Assembly: GCF_004137765.1 (NCBI RefSeq)
Contig: NZ_NOIS01000001.1
Span: 372,001-436,000, forward strand
Reading direction: 5' to 3'
DNA: 64,000 bases
From: Rothia uropygialis
Lineage (GTDB): Bacteria; Actinomycetota; Actinomycetes; Actinomycetales; Micrococcaceae
The position numbers were made by a program, and so were the translations under genes. Of the stretch, positions 23,110 through 32,010 are shown in pieces. The notes beneath the pieces were generated by a model. It was not told the DNA's origin. It saw only the letters and a list, made by a program, of their open reading frames with translations, and searched no databases. Each line of letters opens with the position of its first letter. Position 1 is the first letter of the stretch.

Positions 23110-24711
23110 ATGTCGTTCAACATAACTCGCAGAACACTTCTCAAGGCATCCGCCGTGGTCGCCGCGGCTGCTCCCGCAGTTGCGGGGGTTGCCCAACCGG
23201 CCGTTGCCACAGGGGGCTCGAACCGGATCGCGATCATCGGTTCCGGGTATGGGGGAGCGGTCGCCGCCCGCAAATTGGCTTTGGCAGGCAAGCAAGTCGA
23301 TTTGATCGAGATGGGCACCGACTGGGACAAGATGCGTCCTATCAATGGACGCATCTTCACGACGATGACCGCACCGTCCTCCCGTTCCATGTGGTTCAAG
23401 GCCAGGACGGATATGCCCTTCAGCTATCTCGGAGGCCTGGACCTGGTCAATCGACGCATTGACCCCGGCGCAGGAGCGCTCGATATCGAGTACTTCGCTA
23501 ACATGAAGGTCTACGTCGGTCGCGGCGTCGGCGGCGGGTCGCTGGTCAACGGGGGCATGGCCGTGACTCCGCGCCGTTCCTTCTTCGAAATGGTTCTGCC
23601 CCAGGTGGACGCGGAGGAAATGTACAACGTGTATTTCCCCCGCGCGAACAGCTCCCTGAGGGTCAACGATCCCGCGATGGACCTGGTCATGAACACTCCG
23701 TGGTATCAGTTCGCCAGGGTCAGTGCGGCGCAGGCCAAGAAGGCCGGCATCGACCACGTCATGGTCCCCAATGTCTACGACTTCGACTACATGCGGAAAG
23801 AAGCCTATGGCCAGGTCCCACGGTCGGCTTTGGACAAGCAGGTGATCTTCGGTAACGACCACGGCAAGAATTCCTTGCCGAAGACGCTGCTCAAGGAAGC
23901 CTTCTCCACGGGTCGGGTCAATCTCATCCCGATGACGGAGGTGCAATCCCTCGAGCGCAAGCCCGACGGAACCTTTCAGCTCCGGACCAAGACCATCGAC
24001 TTCAATGGAAACCTCGTCGAAAGGCGCACGAGGGAATACGACCGCGTGGTTCTTGCGGCAGGTTCCGTCGGTACGACCAGGCTGCTCTTGTCGGCCCAGG
24101 CCGAGGGGGCTATCACGGGTATGTCGGAGTCTCTGGGCCGGGGATGGGGGCCCAACGGCAATACGATGCACGCTCGCAGGCTCAGGACCTGGTCTGGAGC
24201 ACGCCAGTCCACGATTCCGGTCATGGGGCTGTCGAACTGGGACGATTCCGTGGATTCGGTCTTCGCGGAAATTGCACCGTTCCCGGCGGGGATCGACCTC
24301 AGAACCGGTGTGTACCTCGCGATCACCAATAACCCGAACACGGGCACCTTCACTTGGAACCGCGGAAGCCGAAAGATGGAACTTGATTGGGGCCAGGAAC
24401 ACTCCGAACCGTCCGTGCGGGCGGCCCGCAAATTGTTCAATCGCATCAACAACGCCAACCCGGGTACCGGGCCTCGCGGGGATCTCTTCGAACAGAACAA
24501 GACATACTCCGACTACTTCACGTATCACCCTCTGGGCGGGGCGGTTCTGGGGGAGGTCACCGACCTGCAGGGTGAGGTCAAGGGTGTCCCGGGGTTGTTC
24601 GTCATGGACAGCTCCCTCATCCCGGCCAAGATCGGCGTCAATCCGTTCGTGACCATCACGGCTCTGGCGGAACGCAATATGGATCGGTTGCTCGCGGCGC
24701 AGCGGTTCTAG
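23110..24711 (+). CDS. choA: Cholesterol oxidase, FAD-dependent GMC family, Tat-exported
   Basis: Predicted to oxidise the 3-beta-hydroxyl of cholesterol or related sterols with oxygen and isomerise the product to a 4-en-3-one, releasing hydrogen peroxide. The 533-aa precursor has a Tat signal (TRRTLLK, then a hydrophobic stretch to about residue 34), a dinucleotide-binding GSGYGG at 44-49, and GRGVGGGSLVNGGMA near 138-151. Glu387, His473 and Asn511 have exactly the spacing (86 and 38 residues) of the catalytic Glu361, His447 and Asn485 of the Streptomyces class I enzyme. ATG 23110 is chosen because it begins the signal peptide and has AAAGGTGG upstream. A small Tat-exported partner follows 14 bp later. 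Another sterol or bulky alcohol substrate is possible. Confidence 0.88.
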   Translation: MSFNITRRTLLKASAVVAAAAPAVAGVAQPAVATGGSNRIAIIGSGYGGAVAARKLALAGKQVDLIEMGTDWDKMRPINGRIFTTMTAPSSRSMWFKARTDMPFSYLGGLDLVNRRIDPGAGALDIEYFANMKVYVGRGVGGGSLVNGGMAVTPRRSFFEMVLPQVDAEEMYNVYFPRANSSLRVNDPAMDLVMNTPWYQFARVSAAQAKKAGIDHVMVPNVYDFDYMRKEAYGQVPRSALDKQVIFGNDHGKNSLPKTLLKEAFSTGRVNLIPMTEVQSLERKPDGTFQLRTKTIDFNGNLVERRTREYDRVVLAAGSVGTTRLLLSAQAEGAITGMSESLGRGWGPNGNTMHARRLRTWSGARQSTIPVMGLSNWDDSVDSVFAEIAPFPAGIDLRTGVYLAITNNPNTGTFTWNRGSRKMELDWGQEHSEPSVRAARKLFNRINNANPGTGPRGDLFEQNKTYSDYFTYHPLGGAVLGEVTDLQGEVKGVPGLFVMDSSLIPAKIGVNPFVTITALAERNMDRLLAAQRF

Positions 24712-24725
24712 CAGGGGCGGACACC

Positions 24726-25352
24726 ATGAAAGAACATCACTACGCCCGCCTCGGGCGTCGGAGCCTCATGAAGTCGGCTGCGTGGTCGCTGCCGGTCGTG
24801 GCGGTATCCAGCACTGTTCCCGCTATGGCAAGCAGCGTCCCCACGGACTTGGCCATCGATGTCGTCGACCCGCCGTATGACATGGAGACCTGGGAGCCGA
24901 AGCGGGAGACCCCGGTCTATAGGAAATCGACAGGAGAGCGCATCGCGAACACGGGCTCCTTGCCTCCAAGTCTCCGCATCACGAATGTCGGGCGTGTGAT
25001 CGCGATGAATCCCAGCGGCACGGTGGAGATCACCATGCGCGATTACATCTCGGACTATGAACCATGGCGTGCCAACCGGCTCAAGGCGACAACAACCCTT
25101 CCGGGGGTGGTTTGGGCCGAGGACACAACAGGGTCGGGGAAGTCATCGGGTGCCAGATTCAGGTACAAGGTCTCCGGTCAACTCACACCTGGGCAGACTA
25201 TCGAGATCCCTCTGCGATACTTCGTCGACCCGCCATTCGTGCATGTTGCCTTCAACGTGCTGGTGGCGGGGTGGGTGGAGGACGAGCGAGATGGGGACTA
25301 CGACGACAACAGTCTCAGGATCGGGCACGTACCGTACACGAGTGTCTTCTGA
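24726..25352 (+). CDS. Tat-exported protein of unknown function next to cholesterol oxidase
   Basis: A 208-aa protein I do not recognise. It starts with a twin-arginine type leader (LGRRSLMKSAAWSLPVVAVS, cleavage probably after AMA near residue 35). The mature part of about 170 aa looks like a beta-rich domain: alternating hydrophobic residues, LRITNVGRV, a central GTVEITMRDYI and a late stretch TPGQTIEIPLRYFVDPPFVHV, a pattern seen in immunoglobulin-like or DUF-type secreted domains. It has no cysteines and no membrane anchor. It lies 14 bp after the oxidase gene, in the same export class, so a shared operon and a role with that enzyme are likely by inference only. Confidence 0.7.
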   Translation: MKEHHYARLGRRSLMKSAAWSLPVVAVSSTVPAMASSVPTDLAIDVVDPPYDMETWEPKRETPVYRKSTGERIANTGSLPPSLRITNVGRVIAMNPSGTVEITMRDYISDYEPWRANRLKATTTLPGVVWAEDTTGSGKSSGARFRYKVSGQLTPGQTIEIPLRYFVDPPFVHVAFNVLVAGWVEDERDGDYDDNSLRIGHVPYTSVF

Positions 25353-25387
25353 CACCTAGTGGCACTGGCTGCCACGGTATCCTTGAT

Positions 25388-25422
25388 GGTCCGGGGCCGA
25401 TCGATAAAATCGGGCCCGGACC
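25388..25422 (+). terminator. Hairpin terminator after the oxidase pair
   Basis: A 14-bp stem with one mismatch (25388-25401 with 25409-25422) and a 7-base loop, located 35 bp after the unknown Tat gene. It isolates the cholesterol oxidase pair from the S10 operon downstream. Confidence 0.75.
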
Positions 25423-25834
25423 GAATTCTCTGAAGAGTGTCTTTGGCCACTTCGGAGATCCGGGCTTGCGCGGTCCCAAGAGCCTCTGGCAAGATAGAGG
25501 ACGTTGTTCAAGCGCTTGTTGGCGTTGACTTGCCCAAAAATCGGTCCTCGATTTCGGCTCGTCCGCTCAAGCCCAAAATGACCCGGTCCGAAAACTCTGG
25601 AAATGTCTGCGCAACCACTTCGCGACACGCCCGAGTTCGGGGGTCGGTGCTTCAACGAATTGAGGAACCCGGGAATGCCGGATTCAGTTCGTGTGAGGCG
25701 GCGCCAGGAATCCGCATGGAATCTGGACGGTGTCCATCGTCCGGAATACGAGCGGTTACTGCCAGAAGACGCCATACAGAGGGGCCCTTGGGGTCCCTAC
25801 ACAGGGAAGTACTTGAAGAAAGAGAGTCCGACAG
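25423..25834 (+). promoter_or_regulatory. S10 operon leader
   Basis: About 410 bases without a credible gene. A weak promoter candidate is TTGCGC (25466-25471) with a -10-like element near 25491-25497 in CAAGATAG. That would give a leader of over 300 bases before rpsJ, in which several short inverted repeats occur (for example GGACG/CGTCC near 25726-25743). A regulatory leader, such as an L4-type site, is possible but not demonstrated. Confidence 0.35.
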
Positions 25835-26143
25835 ATGGCGGGACAGAAAATCCGCATCCGGCTGAAGTCGTATGACCACGAGGTCATCGACTCTTCGGCT
25901 CGGAAGATTGTTGAGACGGTGACGCGCGCTGGTGCGACGGTTGTTGGCCCCGTGCCGCTGCCCACCGAGAAGAACGTGTACTGCGTAATCCGCTCGCCGC
26001 ACAAGTACAAGGACAGCCGCGAGCACTTCGAGATGCGTACGCACAAGCGGCTGATCGACATCGTCGACCCCACGCCCAAGGCTGTTGACTCGCTCATGCG
26101 CTTGGACCTGCCGGCAGACGTGAACATCGAAATCAAGCTGTAA
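25835..26143 (+). CDS. rpsJ: 30S ribosomal protein S10
   Basis: Small-subunit head protein that also works as NusE in antitermination, 102 aa, standard length. It begins [19 protein letters not shown] and contains [19 protein letters not shown] and [15 protein letters not shown], all family hallmarks. First gene of the S10 operon; the ribosome binding site (AAAGAGAG) is only moderate. rplC follows after 16 bp. Confidence 0.99.
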   Translation: MAGQKIRIRLKSYDHEVIDSSARKIVETVTRAGATVVGPVPLPTEKNVYCVIRSPHKYKDSREHFEMRTHKRLIDIVDPTPKAVDSLMRLDLPADVNIEIKL

Positions 26144-26159
26144 AGAGGATCGCATCCCA

Positions 26160-26816
26160 ATGACTACCAAATTCGAGCGCCAGGTGAAGGGCCTGCTGGG
26201 CACCAAGCTTGGCATGACCCAGGTCTGGGACGAGAACGGCAAGTTTGTGCCGGTCACCGTCGTCAAGGCCGATTCCAATGTTGTCACCCAGCTGCGCGGT
26301 CAGGACACCGATGGTTACAACGCCATTCAGATCGGTTTCGGTGCGATTGACCCCCGCAAGGTAACCAAACCCCTCGTCGGACACTTCGAGAAGGCCGGGA
26401 CCACTCCGCGCCGCCACCTCGTCGAGGTTCGCACCGCGGACGCCTCCGAGTACTCCCTCGGTCAGGAACTGTCCGTTGAGCTCTTCGAAGCCGGCCAGCG
26501 CGTCGACGTCGTGGGCAAGACCAAGGGCAAGGGCTTTGCAGGTGTTATGAAGCGTCACGGCTTCAAGGGCGTCGGTGCTTCGCACGGCCAGCACAAGAAC
26601 CACCGCAAGCCGGGTTCCATCGGCGGCGCGTCCTATCCCGCCCGCGTATTCAAAGGAATGCGCATGGCTGGACGTATGGGCAACAACCGCCACACCACCC
26701 AGAACCTCACGATTCAGGGTGTCGACACCGAGAACAACGTCCTGCTGATCAAGGGTGCCATTCCTGGTCCCAAGGGCGGCGTCGTTCTGGTTCGCACCGC
26801 TGTGAAGGGAGCCTAA
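26160..26816 (+). CDS. rplC: 50S ribosomal protein L3
   Basis: Early 23S-binding protein reaching the peptidyl transferase centre, 218 aa. [16 protein letters not shown] opens the core, and the conserved loop [17 protein letters not shown] followed by [25 protein letters not shown] is intact, including the Gln that is N5-methylated in many bacteria. Second gene of the S10 operon, 5 bp before rplD. Confidence 0.99.
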   Translation: MTTKFERQVKGLLGTKLGMTQVWDENGKFVPVTVVKADSNVVTQLRGQDTDGYNAIQIGFGAIDPRKVTKPLVGHFEKAGTTPRRHLVEVRTADASEYSLGQELSVELFEAGQRVDVVGKTKGKGFAGVMKRHGFKGVGASHGQHKNHRKPGSIGGASYPARVFKGMRMAGRMGNNRHTTQNLTIQGVDTENNVLLIKGAIPGPKGGVVLVRTAVKGA

Positions 26817-26821
26817 CTCCA

Positions 26822-27445
26822 ATGGCTACTGAAACCGTAAAGGTTGATCTGCCGGCCGATGTCTTCGGCGTCGAGCCCAACGAGGCTCTGATGCATCAGG
26901 TCGTCATCGCGCAGTTGGCCGCTGCCCGCCAGGGCACCCACAAGGCGAAGAACCGCGGCGAGGTCTCCGGTTCAGGCCGCAAGCCGTTCAAGCAGAAGGG
27001 TACCGGCCGCGCCCGCCAGGGTTCGGTCCGTATGCCGCAGCACACCGGCGGCGGCGTCGTGCACGGGCCTGTGCCGCGCAACTACTCGCAGCGCACGCCC
27101 AAGAAGATGAAGGCTGCTGCTCTGCGCAGTGCCCTCTCCGACCGCGCGAACCACGGCCGCATTCATGTGGTCAATTCGCTGGTCGCTGAGATCTCCACCA
27201 AGGCAGCCAAGGCCGCTTTGAGGGACTTGACCTCTCGCAAGAACGTGCTGGTTGTTATCGACCGCAAGGAAGATAACGCCGCCCTTTCCGTTCGCAACCT
27301 CGAGTTCGCCCACGTCCTGTACGCGGACCAGCTCAACACGTACGACGTGTTGCGCGCCGACGACGTGGTCTTCACGAAGGATGCCTACGACGTGTTTGTG
27401 GCAATCGCCAGCAAGGCTGGAAAGAACCAGGAGGACGCCAAGTGA
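26822..27445 (+). CDS. rplD: 50S ribosomal protein L4
   Basis: Large-subunit protein lining the exit tunnel, 207 aa. The tunnel loop [21 protein letters not shown] is present with the macrolide-relevant KGTGRAR segment in its usual form. In Escherichia coli L4 also autoregulates the S10 operon. Its stop overlaps the rplW GTG (27442-27445), indicating coupling. Confidence 0.99.
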   Translation: MATETVKVDLPADVFGVEPNEALMHQVVIAQLAAARQGTHKAKNRGEVSGSGRKPFKQKGTGRARQGSVRMPQHTGGGVVHGPVPRNYSQRTPKKMKAAALRSALSDRANHGRIHVVNSLVAEISTKAAKAALRDLTSRKNVLVVIDRKEDNAALSVRNLEFAHVLYADQLNTYDVLRADDVVFTKDAYDVFVAIASKAGKNQEDAK

Positions 27446-27744
27446 GCGCCACCATCAAGGATCCCCGCGACGTCATCATTGCGCCTGTCGTCTCGGAGAA
27501 GAGCTACGGGCTGATCGACGAGGGCAAGTACACCTTCGAGGTCGACACTCGCTCGAACAAGTCGGAAATCAAGGATGCCGTTCAGCGTATCTTCGGCGTC
27601 AAGGTTTCCAACGTCAACACCATCAACCGTGCCGGCAAGCGGAAGCGCACGCGCTTCGGCTGGGGAGCCCGCAAGAGCACCAAGCGTGCGATTGTGACCC
27701 TGAGCGAAGGCACCATCGATATCTTCGGCGGTCCGCAGGCCTAG
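27442..27744 (+). CDS. rplW: 50S ribosomal protein L23
   Basis: Exit-site protein that docks trigger factor and the signal recognition particle, 100 aa. It carries the family core [37 protein letters not shown] and [23 protein letters not shown] (given here in pieces). It starts with GTG in a 4-base overlap with rplD; rplB follows after 35 bp. Confidence 0.99.
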   Translation: MSATIKDPRDVIIAPVVSEKSYGLIDEGKYTFEVDTRSNKSEIKDAVQRIFGVKVSNVNTINRAGKRKRTRFGWGARKSTKRAIVTLSEGTIDIFGGPQA

Positions 27745-27779
27745 CGCCCGCGGAGACCACTTTAACGAGGAACTAAATT

Positions 27780-28619
27780 ATGGCTATCCGTAAATACAAG
27801 CCGACAACGCCGGGCCGTCGTGGCTCGAGCGTTGCCGACTTCGCAGAAATCACGCGATCGACTCCCGAGAAGTCGTTGCTGCGCCCGCTGTCCAAGAGCG
27901 GCGGACGAAACAACAGCGGTCGCATCACGACCCGTCACAAGGGCGGTGGACACAAGCGGGCTTACCGTTTGATCGATTTCCGCCGTCACGACAAGGACGG
28001 TGTCGATGCTCGCGTCGCACACATCGAGTACGATCCCAACCGCACGGCGCGCATCGCGCTGCTGCACTATGTCGATGGCGCCAAGCGTTACATCATCGCG
28101 CCGAACCGCCTGAAGCAGGGCGACGTCGTCGAGTCCGGCCCCAACGCGGACATTAAGCCCGGCAACAACTTGCCGCTGCGCAACATCCCTGTTGGTACCG
28201 TGATCCACGCCGTTGAGCTCCGCCCCGGTGGCGGCGCCAAGCTGGCTCGTTCAGCCGGTGCTTCGGTCCAGCTGGTCGCGAAGGAAGGCAAGTACGGTCA
28301 GCTCCGTCTGCCCTCCGGCGAGATCCGCAACGTCGACGTCCGCTGCCGCGCAACCGTCGGTCAGGTCGGCAATGCCGAGCAGACCAACATCAGCTGGGGC
28401 AAGGCCGGCCGTAACCGCTGGAAGGGCATCCGCCCGACCGTTCGCGGCGTCGTCATGAACCCCGTCGATCACCCTCACGGTGGTGGCGAGGGCAAGACGT
28501 CCGGTGGTCGTCACCCCGTCAACCCGAACGGCAAGCCCGAGGGACGCACCCGTCGCCCCAATAAGGAAAGCGACAAACTCATTGTGCGTCGTCGTCGTAC
28601 TGGCAAGAACAAGCGCTAA
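27780..28619 (+). CDS. rplB: 50S ribosomal protein L2
   Basis: One of the most conserved 23S-binding proteins, needed for subunit association and peptidyl transfer; 279 aa. [18 protein letters not shown] begins the protein. The C-terminal [20 protein letters not shown] carries the conserved His of the catalytic-centre approach. It lies 12 bp before rpsS in the standard order. Confidence 0.99.
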   Translation: MAIRKYKPTTPGRRGSSVADFAEITRSTPEKSLLRPLSKSGGRNNSGRITTRHKGGGHKRAYRLIDFRRHDKDGVDARVAHIEYDPNRTARIALLHYVDGAKRYIIAPNRLKQGDVVESGPNADIKPGNNLPLRNIPVGTVIHAVELRPGGGAKLARSAGASVQLVAKEGKYGQLRLPSGEIRNVDVRCRATVGQVGNAEQTNISWGKAGRNRWKGIRPTVRGVVMNPVDHPHGGGEGKTSGGRHPVNPNGKPEGRTRRPNKESDKLIVRRRRTGKNKR

Positions 28620-28631
28620 GGAGCCTGAAAC

Positions 28632-28913
28632 ATGCCTCGTAGTTTGAAGAAGGGCCCTTTCGTTGACCAGCACCTCTTCCTGAAGGTTGCCGCTCAGAAC
28701 GATAAGGGTTCCAAGAACGTCATCAAGACGTGGTCCCGCCGCTCGATGATCGTCCCCGACATGCTCGGGCACACGATCGCCGTGCACGACGGACGCAAGC
28801 ACGTACCCGTGTTCATCACCGAGTCGATGGTCGGGCACAAGCTCGGCGAATTCGCTCCCACGCGGACTTTCCGCGGCCATGTGAAGGACGACCGCAAGGG
28901 TAAGCGTCGCTAA
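28632..28913 (+). CDS. rpsS: 30S ribosomal protein S19
   Basis: 30S head protein forming a complex with S13, 93 aa. The sequence [15 protein letters not shown] and [21 protein letters not shown], then [16 protein letters not shown], is typical. It is followed by a 62-bp gap before rplV, longer than most spacings in this operon; no clear hairpin is visible there. Confidence 0.99.
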   Translation: MPRSLKKGPFVDQHLFLKVAAQNDKGSKNVIKTWSRRSMIVPDMLGHTIAVHDGRKHVPVFITESMVGHKLGEFAPTRTFRGHVKDDRKGKRR

Positions 28914-28975
28914 GTCGGTTCCGACCGATTTGGCAGCGTGTAACTCTTCGGCAATAGACGAAAGAGAGATAGGCA

Positions 28976-29341
28976 ATGGAAGCCAAGGCATCTGCGCGCT
29001 ACGTTCGCGTGACGCCTATGAAGGCCCGGCGCGTCGTCAACCTGATTCGTGGCAAGCAGGCGAATGAGGCACTGGCGATTCTGAAGTTTGCCCCGCAGGG
29101 TGCTTCGGAACCGGTATTCAAGATTGTCGAGTCGGCAGTGGCCAACGCCCGCCAGCTCGCTGATCGCGATAGCGTCGCTTTCAAGGAAGAAGAACTCTTC
29201 ATCAGTGAAGCGTTCGTCGACGAGGGCCCGACCATGAAGCGGTTCCAACCGCGAGCTCAGGGTCGTGCATACCGCATCAACAAGCGAACCAGCCACATCA
29301 CCGTGGTTCTCGCTACCCCGGATAATGAGGAGGACCGCTAA
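28976..29341 (+). CDS. rplV: 50S ribosomal protein L22
   Basis: Tunnel-constriction protein, 121 aa. It begins [28 protein letters not shown] split over the first helix, and the beta-hairpin [23 protein letters not shown] that reaches the tunnel is intact, with no insertion or deletion typical of macrolide resistance. The stop is immediately followed by the rpsC GTG. Confidence 0.99.
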   Translation: MEAKASARYVRVTPMKARRVVNLIRGKQANEALAILKFAPQGASEPVFKIVESAVANARQLADRDSVAFKEEELFISEAFVDEGPTMKRFQPRAQGRAYRINKRTSHITVVLATPDNEEDR

Positions 29342-30169
29342 GTGGGACAGAAAATTAACCCGCACGGATTCCGACTGGGGATCACTACGGACCACAAGTC
29401 GCACTGGTTCGCTGACTCCAACAAGGAAGGCCAGCGCTACAAGGACTTCATCCGCGAGGATGTGAAGATCCGTGAGCTCATGTCGAACGGCATGGAACGC
29501 GCAGGCATCGCCAACGTCGAGATCGAACGCACCCGTGATCGCGTCCGTGTGGATATCCACACTGCGCGCCCGGGCATTGTGATCGGTCGCCGCGGCGCCG
29601 AAGCCGACCGCATTCGCGGAGAGCTCGAAAAGCTCACCGGCAAGCAGATCCAGCTGAACATCCTCGAGGTCTCGAATCCCGAGGTCAACGCTCAGCTGGT
29701 GGCGCAGGGAGTTGCCGAGCAGCTCGCTTCTCGTGTGGCTTTCCGCCGCGCGATGAAGAAGGCCATCCAGTCCGCTCAGCGGGCTGGAGCCAAGGGCATC
29801 CGCATCCAGTGCGCTGGTCGTCTCGGCGGCGCCGAGATGTCCCGCTCGGAGTTCTACCGAGAGGGCCGCGTGCCCCTGCACACCCTCCGCGCAAACATCG
29901 ACTACGGCTTCTTTGAAGCCAAGACCACTTTCGGTCGCATCGGTGTCAAGGTGTGGATCTACAAGGGTGATCTGACCGATAAGGAACTTGCTGCTCAGCA
30001 GGCCGCGCAGGGCAACCGCCGCGGCAACGATCGTCGCGGAGGCGGCGAGCGCCGTCGTCGCAACACCGCCGGTGGCGCAGGTCGTCGCGGTGGGCGCAAC
30101 GAGCAGCAGAACAGCGCTTCGGAGGCCCCGGCCAACGAAGCCAAGACTGCAGAAAACGGTGAGGCATAA
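29342..30169 (+). CDS. rpsC: 30S ribosomal protein S3 with basic C-terminal tail
   Basis: 30S entry-site protein, 275 aa. It has the KH domain with [16 protein letters not shown] and the C-terminal S3 domain ending KVWIYKGDL. Beyond residue about 218 there is a tail of some 55 residues, first Arg/Gly-rich ([18 protein letters not shown]) and then Ala/Glu-rich, probably disordered. Such tails are common in actinobacterial S3. GTG start, adjacent to rplV and to rplP. Confidence 0.99.
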   Translation: MGQKINPHGFRLGITTDHKSHWFADSNKEGQRYKDFIREDVKIRELMSNGMERAGIANVEIERTRDRVRVDIHTARPGIVIGRRGAEADRIRGELEKLTGKQIQLNILEVSNPEVNAQLVAQGVAEQLASRVAFRRAMKKAIQSAQRAGAKGIRIQCAGRLGGAEMSRSEFYREGRVPLHTLRANIDYGFFEAKTTFGRIGVKVWIYKGDLTDKELAAQQAAQGNRRGNDRRGGGERRRRNTAGGAGRRGGRNEQQNSASEAPANEAKTAENGEA

Positions 30170-30586
30170 ATGCTGATTCCCCGTCGCGTAAAATACCGCA
30201 AGCAGCACCACCCGAAGCGCAGCGGCGTCGCCAAGGGCGGCACCACCGTTTCGTTCGGTGAGTGGGGCGTTCAGGCGCTGGCACCCGCGTATGTGACTAA
30301 CCGTCAGATCGAGGCTGCTCGTATCGCCATGACCCGCTACATCAAGCGTGGCGGTAAGGTCTGGATCAATATCTTCCCGGACCGTCCGCTGACCAAGAAG
30401 CCTGCCGAAACCCGCATGGGTTCCGGTAAGGGTTCGCCGGAGTGGTGGGTTGCCAACGTCAAGCCCGGTCGTGTCGTGTTCGAACTGGCCGGCGTGAGCG
30501 ATGAAGTCGCCAAAGAGGCCTTGCGCCTGGCAATCCACAAGCTCCCCATGAAGGCACGCATTGTGCGTCGCGAAGGTGGTGAATAG
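30170..30586 (+). CDS. rplP: 50S ribosomal protein L16
   Basis: Large-subunit protein near the A site, 138 aa. Landmarks are [41 protein letters not shown] (in pieces) and the loop [19 protein letters not shown]. The start codon directly follows the rpsC stop; rpmC follows after two bases. Confidence 0.99.
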   Translation: MLIPRRVKYRKQHHPKRSGVAKGGTTVSFGEWGVQALAPAYVTNRQIEAARIAMTRYIKRGGKVWINIFPDRPLTKKPAETRMGSGKGSPEWWVANVKPGRVVFELAGVSDEVAKEALRLAIHKLPMKARIVRREGGE

Positions 30587-30588
30587 AA

Positions 30589-30915
30589 ATGGCAGTAGGA
30601 TCCAAGGATCAGTCCATCGAGCAGCTGGCTGAATTGGACAACGGAGCTCTCACCGAGAAGCTGCGTTCGTCCAAGGAGGAGCTGTTCAACCTCCGTTTCC
30701 AGAAGGCCACCGGGCAGCTCCAGAATGCGGGCCGCTTCAAGGCTGTCAAGCGCGATATCGCGCGCATCTACACGGTGTTGCGTGAGCGCGAACTGGGCAT
30801 CCGACCCGAGGCCGAGTCTTCGGACGATGCCTCTGACAAGAAGGCCGACAAGAAGGCTGCAAAGGCAGCGAAGAAGGCCGATACGGCTAGCGCTACCGAA
30901 GGTGATGCCAAGTGA
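30589..30915 (+). CDS. rpmC: 50S ribosomal protein L29 with long Lys/Ala tail
   Basis: Exit-site protein contacting L23, here 108 aa instead of the usual 60-75. The normal helical-hairpin core is residues 8-70 ([20 protein letters not shown], then [15 protein letters not shown] and the [13 protein letters not shown] end). The remaining 35 or so residues ([20 protein letters not shown]) form a charged low-complexity tail, likely disordered. Its stop overlaps the rpsQ GTG. Confidence 0.98.
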   Translation: MAVGSKDQSIEQLAELDNGALTEKLRSSKEELFNLRFQKATGQLQNAGRFKAVKRDIARIYTVLRERELGIRPEAESSDDASDKKADKKAAKAAKKADTASATEGDAK

Positions 30916-31184
30916 GTGAACAGAAGACGGAAGAGCGTAATCTCCGCAAGACCCGTCGCGGCTATGTCGTCTCCGACAAGATGGACAAGACGGTCGTCGT
31001 CGAGGTCGAAGACCACGTGACCCACGGTCTGTACGGCAAGGTTATGCGTCGTAGCCACAAAGTGAAGGTGCACGACGAGCAGAACGCCGCCGGCGTTGGT
31101 GACCTCGTGCGCATTATGGAGACCCGTCCCATGTCCGCCAACAAGCGTTGGCGGATCGTGGACATCGTCGAGCGCGCCAAGTAA
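30912..31184 (+). CDS. rpsQ: 30S ribosomal protein S17
   Basis: Primary 16S-binding OB-fold protein, 90 aa. [20 protein letters not shown] and [10 protein letters not shown] match the family. It starts from GTG in a 4-base overlap with rpmC and is the last gene of this half of the ribosomal cluster. A terminator follows, and the usual next gene rplN is found only 11 kb downstream, beyond the iron island. Confidence 0.99.
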   Translation: MSEQKTEERNLRKTRRGYVVSDKMDKTVVVEVEDHVTHGLYGKVMRRSHKVKVHDEQNAAGVGDLVRIMETRPMSANKRWRIVDIVERAK

Positions 31185-31211
31185 GGCACGCTGGGCGATC
31201 CGCTCCCACTG

Positions 31212-31249
31212 AAACCCCCTCCCGCTCCGCGCGGGAGGGGGTTTCTGCG
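31212..31249 (+). terminator. Terminator of the S10 operon
   Basis: Perfect 14-bp stem (31212-31225 with 31231-31244), 5-base loop, followed by a T-containing stretch. It lies 27 bp after rpsQ and ends the S10 operon before the accessory region. Confidence 0.9.
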
Positions 31250-31942
31250 TTAAATGGCCGGGCCAAGGGTTTCGCCGGTTTTCTTTTGGTCCTCGGGGCG
31301 AGTTCATGGAAACGCTTCCGACGGCTGCGGGCGCCTTCACACCGCCTCATCGGGCGTCGTCGGGCTGCCGAGGGGAGACTCGCGCACGCGTTGGTCTCGA
31401 TGTCCTGCCGCACCGCGCCTCGGGCGTGGGGGGTACCCGATGGAGCACTGTCTACCCCCCCATGAGGGGATGCTTAAATCCCCACCTAACGACGGATACC
31501 ACCCCCTTAACCAGATAAACGCCACTCGACAGCGAGCTCCGGATGCGCACGACGTCGCCCCCCCGCGAGGTGGCAAGGCCGTGGGGTGTACCCGGCGATG
31601 TGACAACCCTGTACGCTCGACAGCCTGCGGCGGCAGCACCGTGTGTATTCGGCGTCGATTCATACACAAAGCGGCCACCTTGGTACTCCGCCTGCGACCC
31701 GCGAATCTCGACGCTAGGTGGGCCCCTTCAATCCACATGCCTCGTTCATCGGCCGAAGAGGTGTATCAGACCGTCGAGGATTCCCTCGGACGAGGAATAT
31801 ATATGGTTCGCGGTAGACGGGAGATGACGGCGTCGATGACAGTCGTGACGGCTGTCCAGAATTCGCCGTTGCGCTTGAGCCAATGAGCCGGGATCAAGCG
31901 CCCTTCGGGTGTGCGGCCCCATTCGTCCAAGCCAGGTGTGCA
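31250..31942 (+). other. Intergenic stretch between S10 operon and iron island
   Basis: About 700 bases with no credible complete gene. Reading frames are open by chance on both strands but are Arg/Pro/Ser-rich and lack ribosome binding sites. The part from about 31430 to 31740 is irregular, with runs of C or G. The 31766-31984 part resembles a coding remnant on the minus strand and is listed separately. No terminal inverted repeats or transposase motifs are visible, so I cannot show that a mobile element placed the island. Confidence 0.5.
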
Positions 31943-31984
31943 ATGACAAAGACCGCGAGAAGACAGTAAAATGAGGGTTGCCAT
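31766..31984 (-). pseudogene. Possible remnant of a minus-strand gene
   Basis: On the minus strand this stretch reads as a protein-like sequence of 72 residues from MATLILLSS, containing LDEWGRTPEGRLIPAHWLK and NGEFWTAVTTVIDAVISRL. Its composition (Trp, Phe, Ile, balanced charge) is more protein-like than the neighbouring chance frames. There is no good ribosome binding site, it is short, and its start overlaps the promoter of the iron operon on the other strand. It may be the conserved end of a decayed gene, a small real gene, or chance; I do not recognise the family. Confidence 0.3.
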
Positions 31985-31999
31985 ATCGGGGGATAAGGG
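31943..31999 (+). promoter_or_regulatory. Candidate promoter of the iron-transport operon
   Basis: ATGACA (31943-31948), an 18-base spacer and TAAAAT (31967-31972) form a plausible promoter. Directly downstream, 31972-31987 matches the DtxR/IdeR iron-box consensus at 9 of 16 positions, which is weak. AAGGGA (31994-31999) is the ribosome binding site for ATG 32011. Confidence 0.45.
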
Positions 32000-32010
32000 A
32001 ACAGTTAATA

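Noticed and set aside
31250-31765. Mobile element at the left edge of the iron island
   Set aside because: No transposase motif, terminal inverted repeats or target-site duplication could be found by eye.
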